Shown here piece after piece: positions 1 through 6,760 of a stretch of DNA of 8,170 nt. The position numbers and the translations under genes are program-made. The stretch spans positions 1-8,170 of the forward strand of contig JACCQV010000216.1 in NCBI GenBank assembly GCA_013813945.1, written 5' to 3'. The stretch's first letter is position 1. Each line of letters opens with the position of its first letter. Under the pieces are notes generated by a model. It had not been told where the DNA came from and did not search any database. It was given only the letters and a program-made list of their open reading frames with translations. This DNA comes from Deltaproteobacteria bacterium (GTDB taxonomy: Bacteria; Myxococcota_A; Polyangia; Haliangiales; Haliangiaceae).

Positions 1-1
1 G

Positions 2-139
2 ACGGGACCGTCTGCGACCGCCGTCGGCGATGCCTTTGCCGTGGTGTGGCGCGACGGAAGCATGCAGGCGCCTGATGTTGCCGGGTCCGCCGTCCGCGCG
101 CGGATCATCTATCCGGGCGGCAGCGGCGGCAGCAACTAG
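2..139 (+). CDS. 3' end of a secreted/repeat-type hypothetical protein (partial)
   Basis: An open frame enters from the left edge and stops at the TAG at 137-139, giving about 45 C-terminal residues. The visible part reads like a beta-rich module: a VGDAFAVVWRDGS stretch, then a SAVRARIIYPGG stretch, then a Gly/Ser tail ending SGGSN. Hydrophobic/aromatic strands alternating with Gly/Asp turns resemble the last blade of the FG-GAP or propeller-like surface proteins common in myxobacteria; that family link is from memory and weak. No membrane anchor or sorting tail is visible at this C-terminus. The codon pattern fits the surrounding genome. It is on the + strand, convergent with the response-regulator gene across a non-coding patch. 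That it is coding is likely; its function is unknown. Confidence 0.55.
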   Translation, partial: TGPSATAVGDAFAVVWRDGSMQAPDVAGSAVRARIIYPGGSGGSN

Positions 140-148
140 CCTCGATGC

Positions 149-155
149 TGGTCAG
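149..155. repeat. Left arm of a 7-bp inverted repeat (partner 495-501)
   Basis: TGGTCAG at 149-155 is the exact reverse complement of CTGACCA at 495-501. The two arms sit outside the two CACGTG palindromes, so the pair brackets palindrome, remnant and palindrome. The distance from arm to palindrome differs (11 bases on the left, 17 on the right). A 7-bp match within such flanks has a few percent chance of arising at random, so this is only suggestive of element ends. Confidence 0.35.
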
Positions 156-166
156 GCAAGGTCGTT

Positions 167-194
167 CGTGCACGTGTCACGTGGCACGTGCACG
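167..194. repeat. 28-bp near-perfect palindrome with three CACGTG hexamers (left copy)
   Basis: Three CACGTG hexamers lie at 171-176, 178-183 and 185-190, each separated by one base (T, then G). CGTG precedes them and CACG follows, so 13 of the 14 base pairs of the dyad are self-complementary; only the T/G spacer pair mismatches. To the right the same unit continues as a 6-bp tandem, CACGTC at 191-196 and 197-202, then CACG at 203-206. A matching palindrome lies at 450-477. The structure could extrude as a cruciform, fold as an RNA stem, or serve as a protein-binding array with a 7-bp period. Confidence 0.85.
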
Positions 195-245
195 TCCACG
201 TCCACGAACAGGCAACCGGGCCGGTTTGCACCCGATAGGCGCGGC

Positions 246-498
246 ATGCTCGACTACGAGAGGCTCGACGTCTATCGGCGCGCGATCGAACACCTCGCGT
301 TCGTGTTCGGGTCGATCCCCAGCCTTCCGCGTGGCTACTCGGCACTGGTAGACCCGTGGCCGCGAGTCGGACCTGGCTGCGGCCAAGCAGCTCCTGGTCC
401 GGGTGGTCTGCATGCCCGAGCAAGCCCTGCCGATGATCGTGGACGTGTACGAGCACGTGACACGTGGCACGTGCTCGACGCCGGAACGCGCTAACTGA
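246..498 (+). pseudogene. Decayed four-helix-bundle protein gene (S23/23S rRNA intervening-sequence family)
   Basis: The ATG at 246 has an AGG six bases upstream and opens MLDYERLDVYRRAIEHLAF, followed by a LPRGYSALVD stretch. This matches my recollection of the N-terminal helix of bacterial four-helix-bundle proteins (TIGR02436 type, around 115-125 residues). After about 36 residues the similarity stops. The expected middle (helices 2 and 3, roughly 45-50 residues) is missing, and a plausible C-terminal helix, ESDLAAAKQLLVRVVCM, appears in another frame (from 364, stop TGA 496-498). An internal deletion plus frameshift explains this best. The tail overlaps the right CACGTG palindrome. In the original N-terminal frame the open frame continues to a TAA at 492-494 without looking protein-like. 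The family's role is unclear; relatives include proteins encoded in rRNA intervening sequences and the Avd accessory protein of diversity-generating retroelements. No retroelement is seen here. Confidence 0.65.
450..477. repeat. 28-bp near-perfect palindrome with three CACGTG hexamers (right copy)
   Basis: CACGTG hexamers lie at 454-459, 461-466 and 468-473, separated by A and then G. CGAG precedes and CTCG follows, so again 13 of 14 pairs match. It has the same design as the left copy at 167-194 but different outer bases (CGAG/CTCG against CGTG/CACG), so it is not a simple recent duplication of the whole 28-mer. It overlaps the C-terminal coding end of the four-helix remnant. Confidence 0.85.
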
Positions 499-509
499 CC
501 AACAATTAC

Positions 510-1889
<1,380 letters not shown>

Positions 1890-1954
1890 GGGAAGAACCT
1901 AGCAGATGCCCGTGCGGAATTGACTAACGTACCGAAGGCATTTAGGTTCCAGCC
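1890..1954. promoter_or_regulatory. Divergent promoter region between regulator and pal-like gene
   Basis: This 65-bp gap must contain the start signals for both divergent genes. On the + strand TTGACT (1920-1925) lies 17 bases before TAGGTT (1943-1948), a passable sigma70-type pair. However, it would start transcription at about the ATG (1955), and its -10 overlaps the AGG (1944-1946) that would be the ribosome site. One of the two readings must therefore be wrong, or the message is leaderless or starts at the internal ATG at 1976. No clean -10/-35 was seen for the - strand gene. Confidence 0.35.
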
Positions 1955-2719
1955 ATGGGAGCCCTGAGTCGATCGATGGCTGCGATGGCTTTGTTGCTGG
2001 GCTTCGCCATCCTGGCCGCCAGCTGCGGGGACAAGCCGAAGGCGCCCGGCTGCAAGGGCGACAAGGACTGCAAGAACGGCCTCAAGTGCTCCGCGAACAA
2101 GTGCGTCGAGTGCACTTCCGACGCGCAGTGCGGCAAAGGCAAGAAGTGCAATCTGCAGTCGAACGCCTGCGTCGTGAAGCCCGAGTGCGAGAAGGACGAT
2201 CAGTGCCAGGCCGGCAAGGTCTGTCAGGCCGGCAAGTGCAAGGCCTGCGCATCTGACGGCGAGTGCGGTCCCGGCGGTAGCTGCGATGCGGGCGCATGCA
2301 AGAAGGCGGCGAAGTGCACCAAGGACGAAGAGTGCGCTGACGACGAGGACTGCATCAGTGGGTTCTGCAAGAAGGCCGGCAGTGCGGGGACCAGCGACGG
2401 CGCCTGTCCGCTGTCGACGGTGTTCTTCGGATTCGATGACTCGAGCATCCAGGCGAGCGAGCGCGACCGGCTCGATGGCAATGCGCAGTGCATCGAGAAG
2501 CAGAAGGGCAAGGCCGTGTTCCTGTTCGGGCACACGGATACGTCGGGCACCGAGGAGTACAACATCGCGCTCTCCGAGCGGCGGGCGCAGTCCGTCGCGG
2601 ATTACCTCGCCCGGCTCGGCAGCGACCCCGCGAAGATGCAGGTCGTGCCCAAGGGCGAGACCGAGCCAACGGGCCTCGGCGATGACAAAGATCGCCGCGT
2701 CGAGTTCAACTGGCGGTGA
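1955..2719 (+). CDS. pal: Pal-like OmpA-domain lipoprotein with five Cys-rich repeats
   Basis: This 254-residue predicted outer-membrane lipoprotein has a short n-region with R6, a hydrophobic stretch and a lipobox-like ILAAS-C24. Residues 33-138 carry five tandem modules, each C-x5-C-x5-C-x4-C (x6 in the second): Cys 33/39/45/50, 53/59/65/72, 78/84/90/95, 98/104/110/115 and 121/127/133/138. That is 20 cysteines, probably disulfide-bonded outside the cytoplasm. The C-terminal OmpA/Pal peptidoglycan-binding domain (about 150-254) has GHTD with D195, and LSERRA with R210. The D-to-R spacing of 15 matches the Asp/Arg pair that grips diaminopimelate in OmpA-type domains. Canonical Pal lacks the Cys modules. 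The next gene is CpoB/YbgF-like, which supports a Tol-Pal-associated role, though tolQRAB are not in the window. I chose ATG 1955 because it gives a positive n-region; ATG 1976 would still keep the lipobox. The OmpA domain is certain; equivalence to Pal is inferred. Confidence 0.88.
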   Translation: MGALSRSMAAMALLLGFAILAASCGDKPKAPGCKGDKDCKNGLKCSANKCVECTSDAQCGKGKKCNLQSNACVVKPECEKDDQCQAGKVCQAGKCKACASDGECGPGGSCDAGACKKAAKCTKDEECADDEDCISGFCKKAGSAGTSDGACPLSTVFFGFDDSSIQASERDRLDGNAQCIEKQKGKAVFLFGHTDTSGTEEYNIALSERRAQSVADYLARLGSDPAKMQVVPKGETEPTGLGDDKDRRVEFNWR

Positions 2720-2727
2720 GGACGAAC

Positions 2728-3513
2728 ATGACGAAGCTCCCCCTCGTACTGGTGTTGCTGTCTGGCTGCTTCTGGGCCACGACGAAGAGCGAAGGCGATG
2801 CGATCCGCAAGGACGTCAAGTCGCTCAACGAGCGGCTCGCGGCGAAGGAGACCACCCTCGAGGGCAAGATCCAGGAGCTCGAGAAGGTGCTCGCCGAGTC
2901 CGCGAAGCTCCTCAAGCGGAACAGCGCCGACCTCGGTGCAGACGTCGACACGCTTCGCAACGATGTGCGGACCGCGAACGGACTCGTCACGGCGGTCAAC
3001 AACGGAGTCAACGAGCTCAAGACCGAGCTCGCCAAGATGGTCGCAAAGGTCGATGGCCTCGAGCAGCGGCTCGCCCAGATCGAGAGCGGGAAGCCGAGCG
3101 CGAACTCCGGCCCCGATGATCTGTGGAAGCTCGGTTCGACCGCGTTCGAGGCGGCTCGCTACAACGAGGCAATCGACATCTTCAAGCGCCTGGTCACCAG
3201 CTTCCCGACCCACGCGCGAGCCGACGACGCGCAGTACTTCCGAGGGCAGAGCTACACGAACCTCAAGGACTGGGACAAGGCGATCGCCGCCTACCAGGCC
3301 CTCGTCGAGAAGTACGCCGACTCGGACCTCGCCGATGACGGCCTCTACTTCGCCGCGGTCGCCGCGCAGAACCTCAAGAACTGCACCGAGGCTCGCGCGT
3401 ACCTCGGCGTCATCAAGTCGAAGTACGCGAAGGGCAACTCGGCCAAGGCCGCGGGCGAGCTCGACGCGACGATCAAGAAGGACGCGAAGAACAAGGCGAA
3501 GTGCACGTCGTGA
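2728..3513 (+). CDS. ybgF: CpoB/YbgF-like coiled-coil and TPR lipoprotein
   Basis: This is a 261-residue envelope protein. From ATG 2728 the signal peptide is short (MTKLPLVLVLLSG) and ends in a perfect lipobox, LSG-C14. Residues about 22-120 are heptad-like, charged and Leu-spaced (for example LNERLAAKETTLEGKIQELE), a long coiled coil that in this family drives oligomerisation. From about 131 come three TPR-like helical pairs (WKLGSTAFEAARYNEAI, QYFRGQSYTNLKDWDKAI, LYFAAVAAQNLKNCTEA) typical of the C-terminus of CpoB/YbgF, which links Tol-Pal constriction to peptidoglycan synthesis. GAGG at 2718-2721, six bases before ATG 2728, decides the start; a GTG at 2716 would overlap the pal stop and spoil the signal peptide spacing. 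The gene follows pal by only eight bases, so the two are co-transcribed. E. coli CpoB is a soluble periplasmic protein; a lipid anchor here is a difference. Two Cys near the C-terminus could pair. Confidence 0.9.
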   Translation: MTKLPLVLVLLSGCFWATTKSEGDAIRKDVKSLNERLAAKETTLEGKIQELEKVLAESAKLLKRNSADLGADVDTLRNDVRTANGLVTAVNNGVNELKTELAKMVAKVDGLEQRLAQIESGKPSANSGPDDLWKLGSTAFEAARYNEAIDIFKRLVTSFPTHARADDAQYFRGQSYTNLKDWDKAIAAYQALVEKYADSDLADDGLYFAAVAAQNLKNCTEARAYLGVIKSKYAKGNSAKAAGELDATIKKDAKNKAKCTS

Positions 3514-3529
3514 CGGCGAACGTCACGTC

Positions 3530-3564
3530 GTGACCGTCAGTGCGCCCCTGACCGCACGGGTCAC
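3530..3564. terminator. Possible bidirectional terminator hairpin between convergent genes
   Basis: GTGACC (3530-3535) pairs with GGTCAC (3559-3564), and inside it GTGCG (3540-3544) pairs with CGCAC (3553-3557) around an 8-base loop, with a 4/1 internal bulge. It lies 17 bases after the ybgF stop and 18 bases from the end of the convergent cytochrome-like gene, which is where a shared terminator is expected. There is no T-tract on either side, so an intrinsic mechanism is uncertain. Confidence 0.4.
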
Positions 3565-3581
3565 GGCTCCTGACAGCGGCC

Positions 3582-3968
3582 TCACTTCGCGGCGGGCGCG
3601 GTCGGCGCGGCGGGCTTGACCGTCGCCTTCGCGGGCGTGGTCTTCGCGAGCAGCTTGCCGCCGAGCTTCTGGAACTGAGCGACGGCATCAGCCTTGAGCT
3701 CGTACGTGGGGGCCAGCTTCGAGTGGCACTGGTTGCAGCTCTTCAGCTTCTTCTCCTTCATCCACGTCTTCATCGCGTCCTTGGCAGCCTTCTGGCCGCC
3801 CTTCTCGCACGCCTGCTTGACCAGCTCGGTCTTGAAGTCAGAGCGCTGGCACTTGTCGGCGGCGTCGGCGGTCGGCGCCGAGACGGTCGACACCGTCGCG
3901 AACGTGAGGGCGCCGGCGAGCATGCCGACGACGAGGGTGGAGGAAGCGATCAACCCGAGCTTGGCCAT
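3582..3968 (-). CDS. Small secreted monohaem c-type cytochrome-like protein
   Basis: This 128-residue protein has a clear Sec signal peptide (K3, hydrophobic 4-29, likely cleavage after ADA near residue 36). The mature part is Lys-rich, with one CNQCH motif at 78-82 that fits the CxxCH haem c attachment site. Two further cysteines, C40 and C54, could form a disulfide. No distal Met ligand is obvious near the expected place: the segment after the haem site (SKLAPTYELKADAV) has none, so the sixth ligand is unclear. The tail (about 108-128) is Ala/Pro/Lys-rich and probably disordered, perhaps wall-associated. ATG 3968 has AAGGA ten bases upstream. It lies 42 bases after thiE on the same strand and may be the last gene of that run. 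Electron transfer is inferred from the motif only; a CxxC-containing non-haem protein is the alternative. Confidence 0.8.
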   Translation of the reverse strand: MAKLGLIASSTLVVGMLAGALTFATVSTVSAPTADAADKCQRSDFKTELVKQACEKGGQKAAKDAMKTWMKEKKLKSCNQCHSKLAPTYELKADAVAQFQKLGGKLLAKTTPAKATVKPAAPTAPAAK

Positions 3969-4010
3969 GGAGGTGAGATCCTTTGAGCTACTGACGATGC
4001 CCAGACGGGC

Positions 4011-4649
4011 CTATTCATCCTCGTACGAACCCGAGTTCCGATGCAATCTCCGCGCGTTACCCATGACATCGGCCGAGTCGTTGACCGCCCCGATCGCGCA
4101 GATCGCGGCTGCCCCCGTCGCGTAGACCCCGGGGGCGTTCTCCGGGGCGATCCCACCGATCGCGACGACCGGGACGTCGCCCGCCATCGCGACCGCCGCG
4201 CGCAGGCCGGTGAGGCCCTGGACCGGATCGGGATTCTTCTTGGTTCGCGTCACGAACACCGGACCGAAGCCGACGTAGTCGGCCCCGCCCGCCCGCGCGA
4301 GGGTCACCTGCGCAAGGTTGTGCGTCGAGATGCCGATCCACAACCGAGCGCCCGCTACCCGCCGGGCGTCACGCAACGACAGATCGGTCTGCCCGAGGTG
4401 GACGCCATCCGCTCGGGCGGCGAGCGCGACATCGATCCGATCGTTGACGATCAATGCGGCTCCGGCCTCGTCACACAGCCGGCGGCAGGCCCGGGCGATT
4501 CGCACGAGCGCACCAGCGCCGACCGGGACGTCGGCCTTGATCCGCAGCTGCAGCACCCGTGCCCCCGCCGCGAGTAGCGTGCGCGCGAGCTCCTCGTCGT
4601 CGCGATCGAGGACCGCATAGAATCCGGTGAGCGCGTCGGCGATCTTCAT
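4011..4649 (-). CDS. thiE: Thiamine-phosphate synthase
   Basis: ThiE joins the hydroxymethylpyrimidine diphosphate and thiazole phosphate moieties into thiamine phosphate in the cytoplasm. The 212-residue length is normal. TIM-barrel landmarks run in order: FYAVLDRD (10-17), QLRIK (34-38), LIVNDRIDVA (66-75), DGVHLGQTDL (81-90), IGISTHN (105-111), GFGPVFVTRTKKN (127-139) and VVAIGGIAPENA (161-172). The phosphate/Mg-binding ND, GQTD, TKK and GGI elements are all present. QLRIK has Ile where many relatives have Glu (QxREK), a modest substitution. ATG 4649 shares its first base with the uvrB stop (TGATG), which implies translational coupling; a GTG one codon upstream is possible but lies inside uvrB. 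A perfect 8-bp stem (4662-4680) lies just upstream in the uvrB tail. No other thiamine gene and no TPP riboswitch is in the window, so the uvrB linkage is positional rather than functional. Confidence 0.95.
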   Translation of the reverse strand: MKIADALTGFYAVLDRDDEELARTLLAAGARVLQLRIKADVPVGAGALVRIARACRRLCDEAGAALIVNDRIDVALAARADGVHLGQTDLSLRDARRVAGARLWIGISTHNLAQVTLARAGGADYVGFGPVFVTRTKKNPDPVQGLTGLRAAVAMAGDVPVVAIGGIAPENAPGVYATGAAAICAIGAVNDSADVMGNARRLHRNSGSYEDE

Positions 4650-6733
4650 CACCGCATCTGTAGCTCGAGTTGCTCGAGCTCACGTGCCTTGTCGCGGAGC
4701 TGAGCCGCGCGCTCGAACTCGAGATCGGCTGCTGCCTGCTTCATCTCCGCACGCAGCTTCTCGATCGCCGAACGCACCGAATCGAGGCTGTCGAGCTTCT
4801 TGAGCTCGACGCCGGCGAACCGTGTCGGCTTTCTGCCCTTCGTGGGCATCGGCTCCGCTGGCTGGACGTCGAGAATCGTCCGGCTTGCCGACTTCGGCAC
4901 GATGCCGTGCTTTTCGTTGAAGATTGCCTGAACCGCGCGCCGGCGATTGGTCTCGCTGACCGCGAGCTGGATCGACTCGGTGTTCTTGTCCGCGTACATC
5001 AGGACCTTGCCGCGCAGGTTGCGCGCCGCACGGCCGATCGTCTGGATCAGCGAACGTTCGCTGCGGAGGAACCCTTCCTTGTCGGCGTCGAGGATCCCGA
5101 CGAGCGAGACCTCCGGAATATCGAGCCCCTCGCGCAACAGGTTGATGCCAACGAGCACATCGAACTCGCCGCGCCTCAGATCGCGGATGATCTGGATGCG
5201 CTCGAGCGTGTCGATGTCGGAGTGCAGGTAGCGGACCTTGACCCCGATCTCCCGGTAGTACTCCGTCAGATCCTCTGCCATCCGCTTGGTCAGCGTCGTG
5301 ACGAGAACCTTGTCACCGGCGGTGACGCGCTCGCGGATCTCGGCGAGCAGATCATCGACCTGGTGCGCGACGGGACGAACCTCGACCTCGGGATCGAGCA
5401 GGCCGGTCGGCCGGATGATCTGCTCGACCACCACGCCCTTCGCCTGCGCGAGCTCCCAGTCGGCCGGCGTCGCCGATACGTAGATCGTTTGCTTCGCGCG
5501 CTCGCGCCACTCGTCGAACCGCAGCGGTCGGTTGTCGAGTGCGCTGGGGAGCCGGAAGCCGAAGTCGACGAGCGTCTCCTTGCGCGATCGATCTCCGGCG
5601 GACATCGCGCTGATCTGCGGAACCGTCTGATGCGACTCGTCGACGACCAGCAGGTAGTCGGTCCCGAAGTAGTCCATCAGCGTCGGCGGTGGATCCCCGA
5701 CGTTGCGCCCGGTCAGGTGGCGCGAGTAATTCTCGATCCCCGAGCAGAACCCCATCTGCTCGATCGACTCGAGATCGTACATCGTGCGCTGCTCGAGACG
5801 CTGCCGCTCGAGCAGCTTGCCCTGCGCCGACAGCAGCTCGAGCTGCTGCCTCAGCTCGATGCGGATGCTCTCGAGCGCTCGCCGCATCGTGGCTTCGGGC
5901 GTCGCGTAGTGCGAGGCCGCGAAGATCACGGTCCGCTCCATCTTGCGCTTGATGCCGCCGCGCAGCGGATCGATCTCCGCCATCGACTCGACCTGATCAC
6001 CGAACCATTCGATCCGGATCGCGGTGTCGGCTTCGTATGCCGGGAACACCTCGACGCAGTCGCCGCGGACGCGGAACGTGCCGCGGTGGAAGTCGATGTC
6101 GTTGCGCTCGTACTGGAGCTCGACGAGCCGCCGCAACACGTCGTCGCGATCGACGGACGTGCCGACGTCGACCTCGCACGTCATCTGCGCGTAGGTCTCG
6201 CGGTCGCCGATGCCGTAGATGCACGAGACGGACGCGACGATGATCACGTCCTTGCGCGACAGCAGCGCGAACGTCGCCGCGTGGCGCATCCGATCGATCT
6301 CCTCGTTCACGATCGAGTCTTTCTCGATGAACGTGTCGGTCGTCGGGACGTACGCCTCGGGCTGGTAGTAGTCGTAGTAGCTGACGAAGTAGTGCACGGC
6401 GTTGTCCGGGAACAGCTCCTTGAACTCCCCGTAGAGCTGCGCCGCCAGGATCTTGTTGTGCGCGATGATCAACGTCGGCTTGTTGATCTCCGCGATCACA
6501 TTCGCGACCGTGAACGTCTTGCCGGAACCGGTGATGCCGAGGAGGACCTGTGCCTCGTCGCCGCGCTTGATGCCGTCGTTCAGCTCCTTGATCGCCTTGG
6601 GCTGATCGCCCGCAGGCTGAAACGGCGATACGATCCGGAACGCCGACCCGCCACGCGCCGGCATCGGCGGTGGGGGCGACGTCTCGTCGGTTCGCTTGGC
6701 CTTCTTGCCGCGGTACGTCGACACGCCCCGCAC
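4649..6733 (-). CDS. uvrB: Excinuclease ABC subunit B
   Basis: UvrB is the damage-verifying helicase-like subunit of nucleotide excision repair; it is loaded by UvrA and recruits UvrC. In a 694-residue reading the landmarks are Walker A GITGSGKT (66-73), the Tyr-rich beta-hairpin that clamps DNA (YFVSYYDYYQPEAYVPTTD, from about 115), VVDESH (363-368), helicase motifs YVSATP (418-423), REGLDIPEVSL (534-544) and QTIGRAARN (564-572), and the C-terminal UVR coiled-coil segment that binds UvrC (about 653-688). All look intact. Compared with E. coli UvrB, which begins just before the FxLxSxFxPxGDQ segment, there is a basic and Pro-rich N-terminal extension of about 30 residues. The start is uncertain: an upstream TTG (6751), GTG at 6733 or 6724, and ATG 6664 are all in frame. 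I prefer GTG 6733 for a GGA about ten bases upstream. It follows the VOC gene closely and overlaps thiE. Confidence 0.97.
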   Translation of the reverse strand: MRGVSTYRGKKAKRTDETSPPPPMPARGGSAFRIVSPFQPAGDQPKAIKELNDGIKRGDEAQVLLGITGSGKTFTVANVIAEINKPTLIIAHNKILAAQLYGEFKELFPDNAVHYFVSYYDYYQPEAYVPTTDTFIEKDSIVNEEIDRMRHAATFALLSRKDVIIVASVSCIYGIGDRETYAQMTCEVDVGTSVDRDDVLRRLVELQYERNDIDFHRGTFRVRGDCVEVFPAYEADTAIRIEWFGDQVESMAEIDPLRGGIKRKMERTVIFAASHYATPEATMRRALESIRIELRQQLELLSAQGKLLERQRLEQRTMYDLESIEQMGFCSGIENYSRHLTGRNVGDPPPTLMDYFGTDYLLVVDESHQTVPQISAMSAGDRSRKETLVDFGFRLPSALDNRPLRFDEWRERAKQTIYVSATPADWELAQAKGVVVEQIIRPTGLLDPEVEVRPVAHQVDDLLAEIRERVTAGDKVLVTTLTKRMAEDLTEYYREIGVKVRYLHSDIDTLERIQIIRDLRRGEFDVLVGINLLREGLDIPEVSLVGILDADKEGFLRSERSLIQTIGRAARNLRGKVLMYADKNTESIQLAVSETNRRRAVQAIFNEKHGIVPKSASRTILDVQPAEPMPTKGRKPTRFAGVELKKLDSLDSVRSAIEKLRAEMKQAAADLEFERAAQLRDKARELEQLELQMR
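4662..4680 (-). promoter_or_regulatory. Perfect 8-bp hairpin at the uvrB-thiE junction
   Basis: AGCTCGAG (4662-4669) and CTCGAGCT (4673-4680) are exact reverse complements with a 3-base loop. The stem lies in the last codons of uvrB and ends 12 bases before the thiE ATG, where a ribosome site would lie. It could mask initiation until ribosomes translating uvrB open it. It also encodes the Leu/Glu/Gln-rich UvrB tail, so codon repetition alone could produce it. Confidence 0.4.
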
Positions 6734-6760
6734 TCTAGCGTGTTCCGGCAAGTGCGGCGA

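Larger units (their letters stand above)
140..509. other. Non-coding patch with palindromes and a gene remnant
   Basis: This 370-bp stretch between two convergent genes holds no intact gene. From left to right it contains one arm of a 7-bp inverted repeat (149-155), a CACGTG-rich palindrome (167-194) running into a 6-bp tandem array, an imperfect GC-rich dyad (212-229), a decayed four-helix-bundle gene (246-498), a second CACGTG palindrome (450-477) and the other 7-bp arm (495-501). No run of T or A typical of an intrinsic terminator was seen for either flanking gene. Confidence 0.6.

Noticed and set aside
167..477. CRISPR-like array from the CACGTG repeats
   Set aside because: The repeats are 6-7 bp units without spacers and the two clusters are unique palindromes; no cas gene is present.
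30..494. A 154-residue protein across the whole left patch
   Set aside because: Its first part overlaps the 3' end of another gene in a different frame and its middle crosses the palindrome; only the segment from 246 resembles a known protein.
1898..1915. Sigma54-like -24/-12 element upstream of the regulator (- strand, GCACG...TGCT)
   Set aside because: The GC at the -12 side is one base too far from the GCAC at the -24 side, and the GG at -24 is replaced by CG.
3999..4010. Small GCCC-AGAC-GGGC stem after the thiE stop as a terminator
   Set aside because: It has only four base pairs and no T-tract; too weak to call.
4650..4760. TPP riboswitch upstream of thiE
   Set aside because: thiE starts within the uvrB stop; there is no leader and no CUGAGA-type thi-box core.
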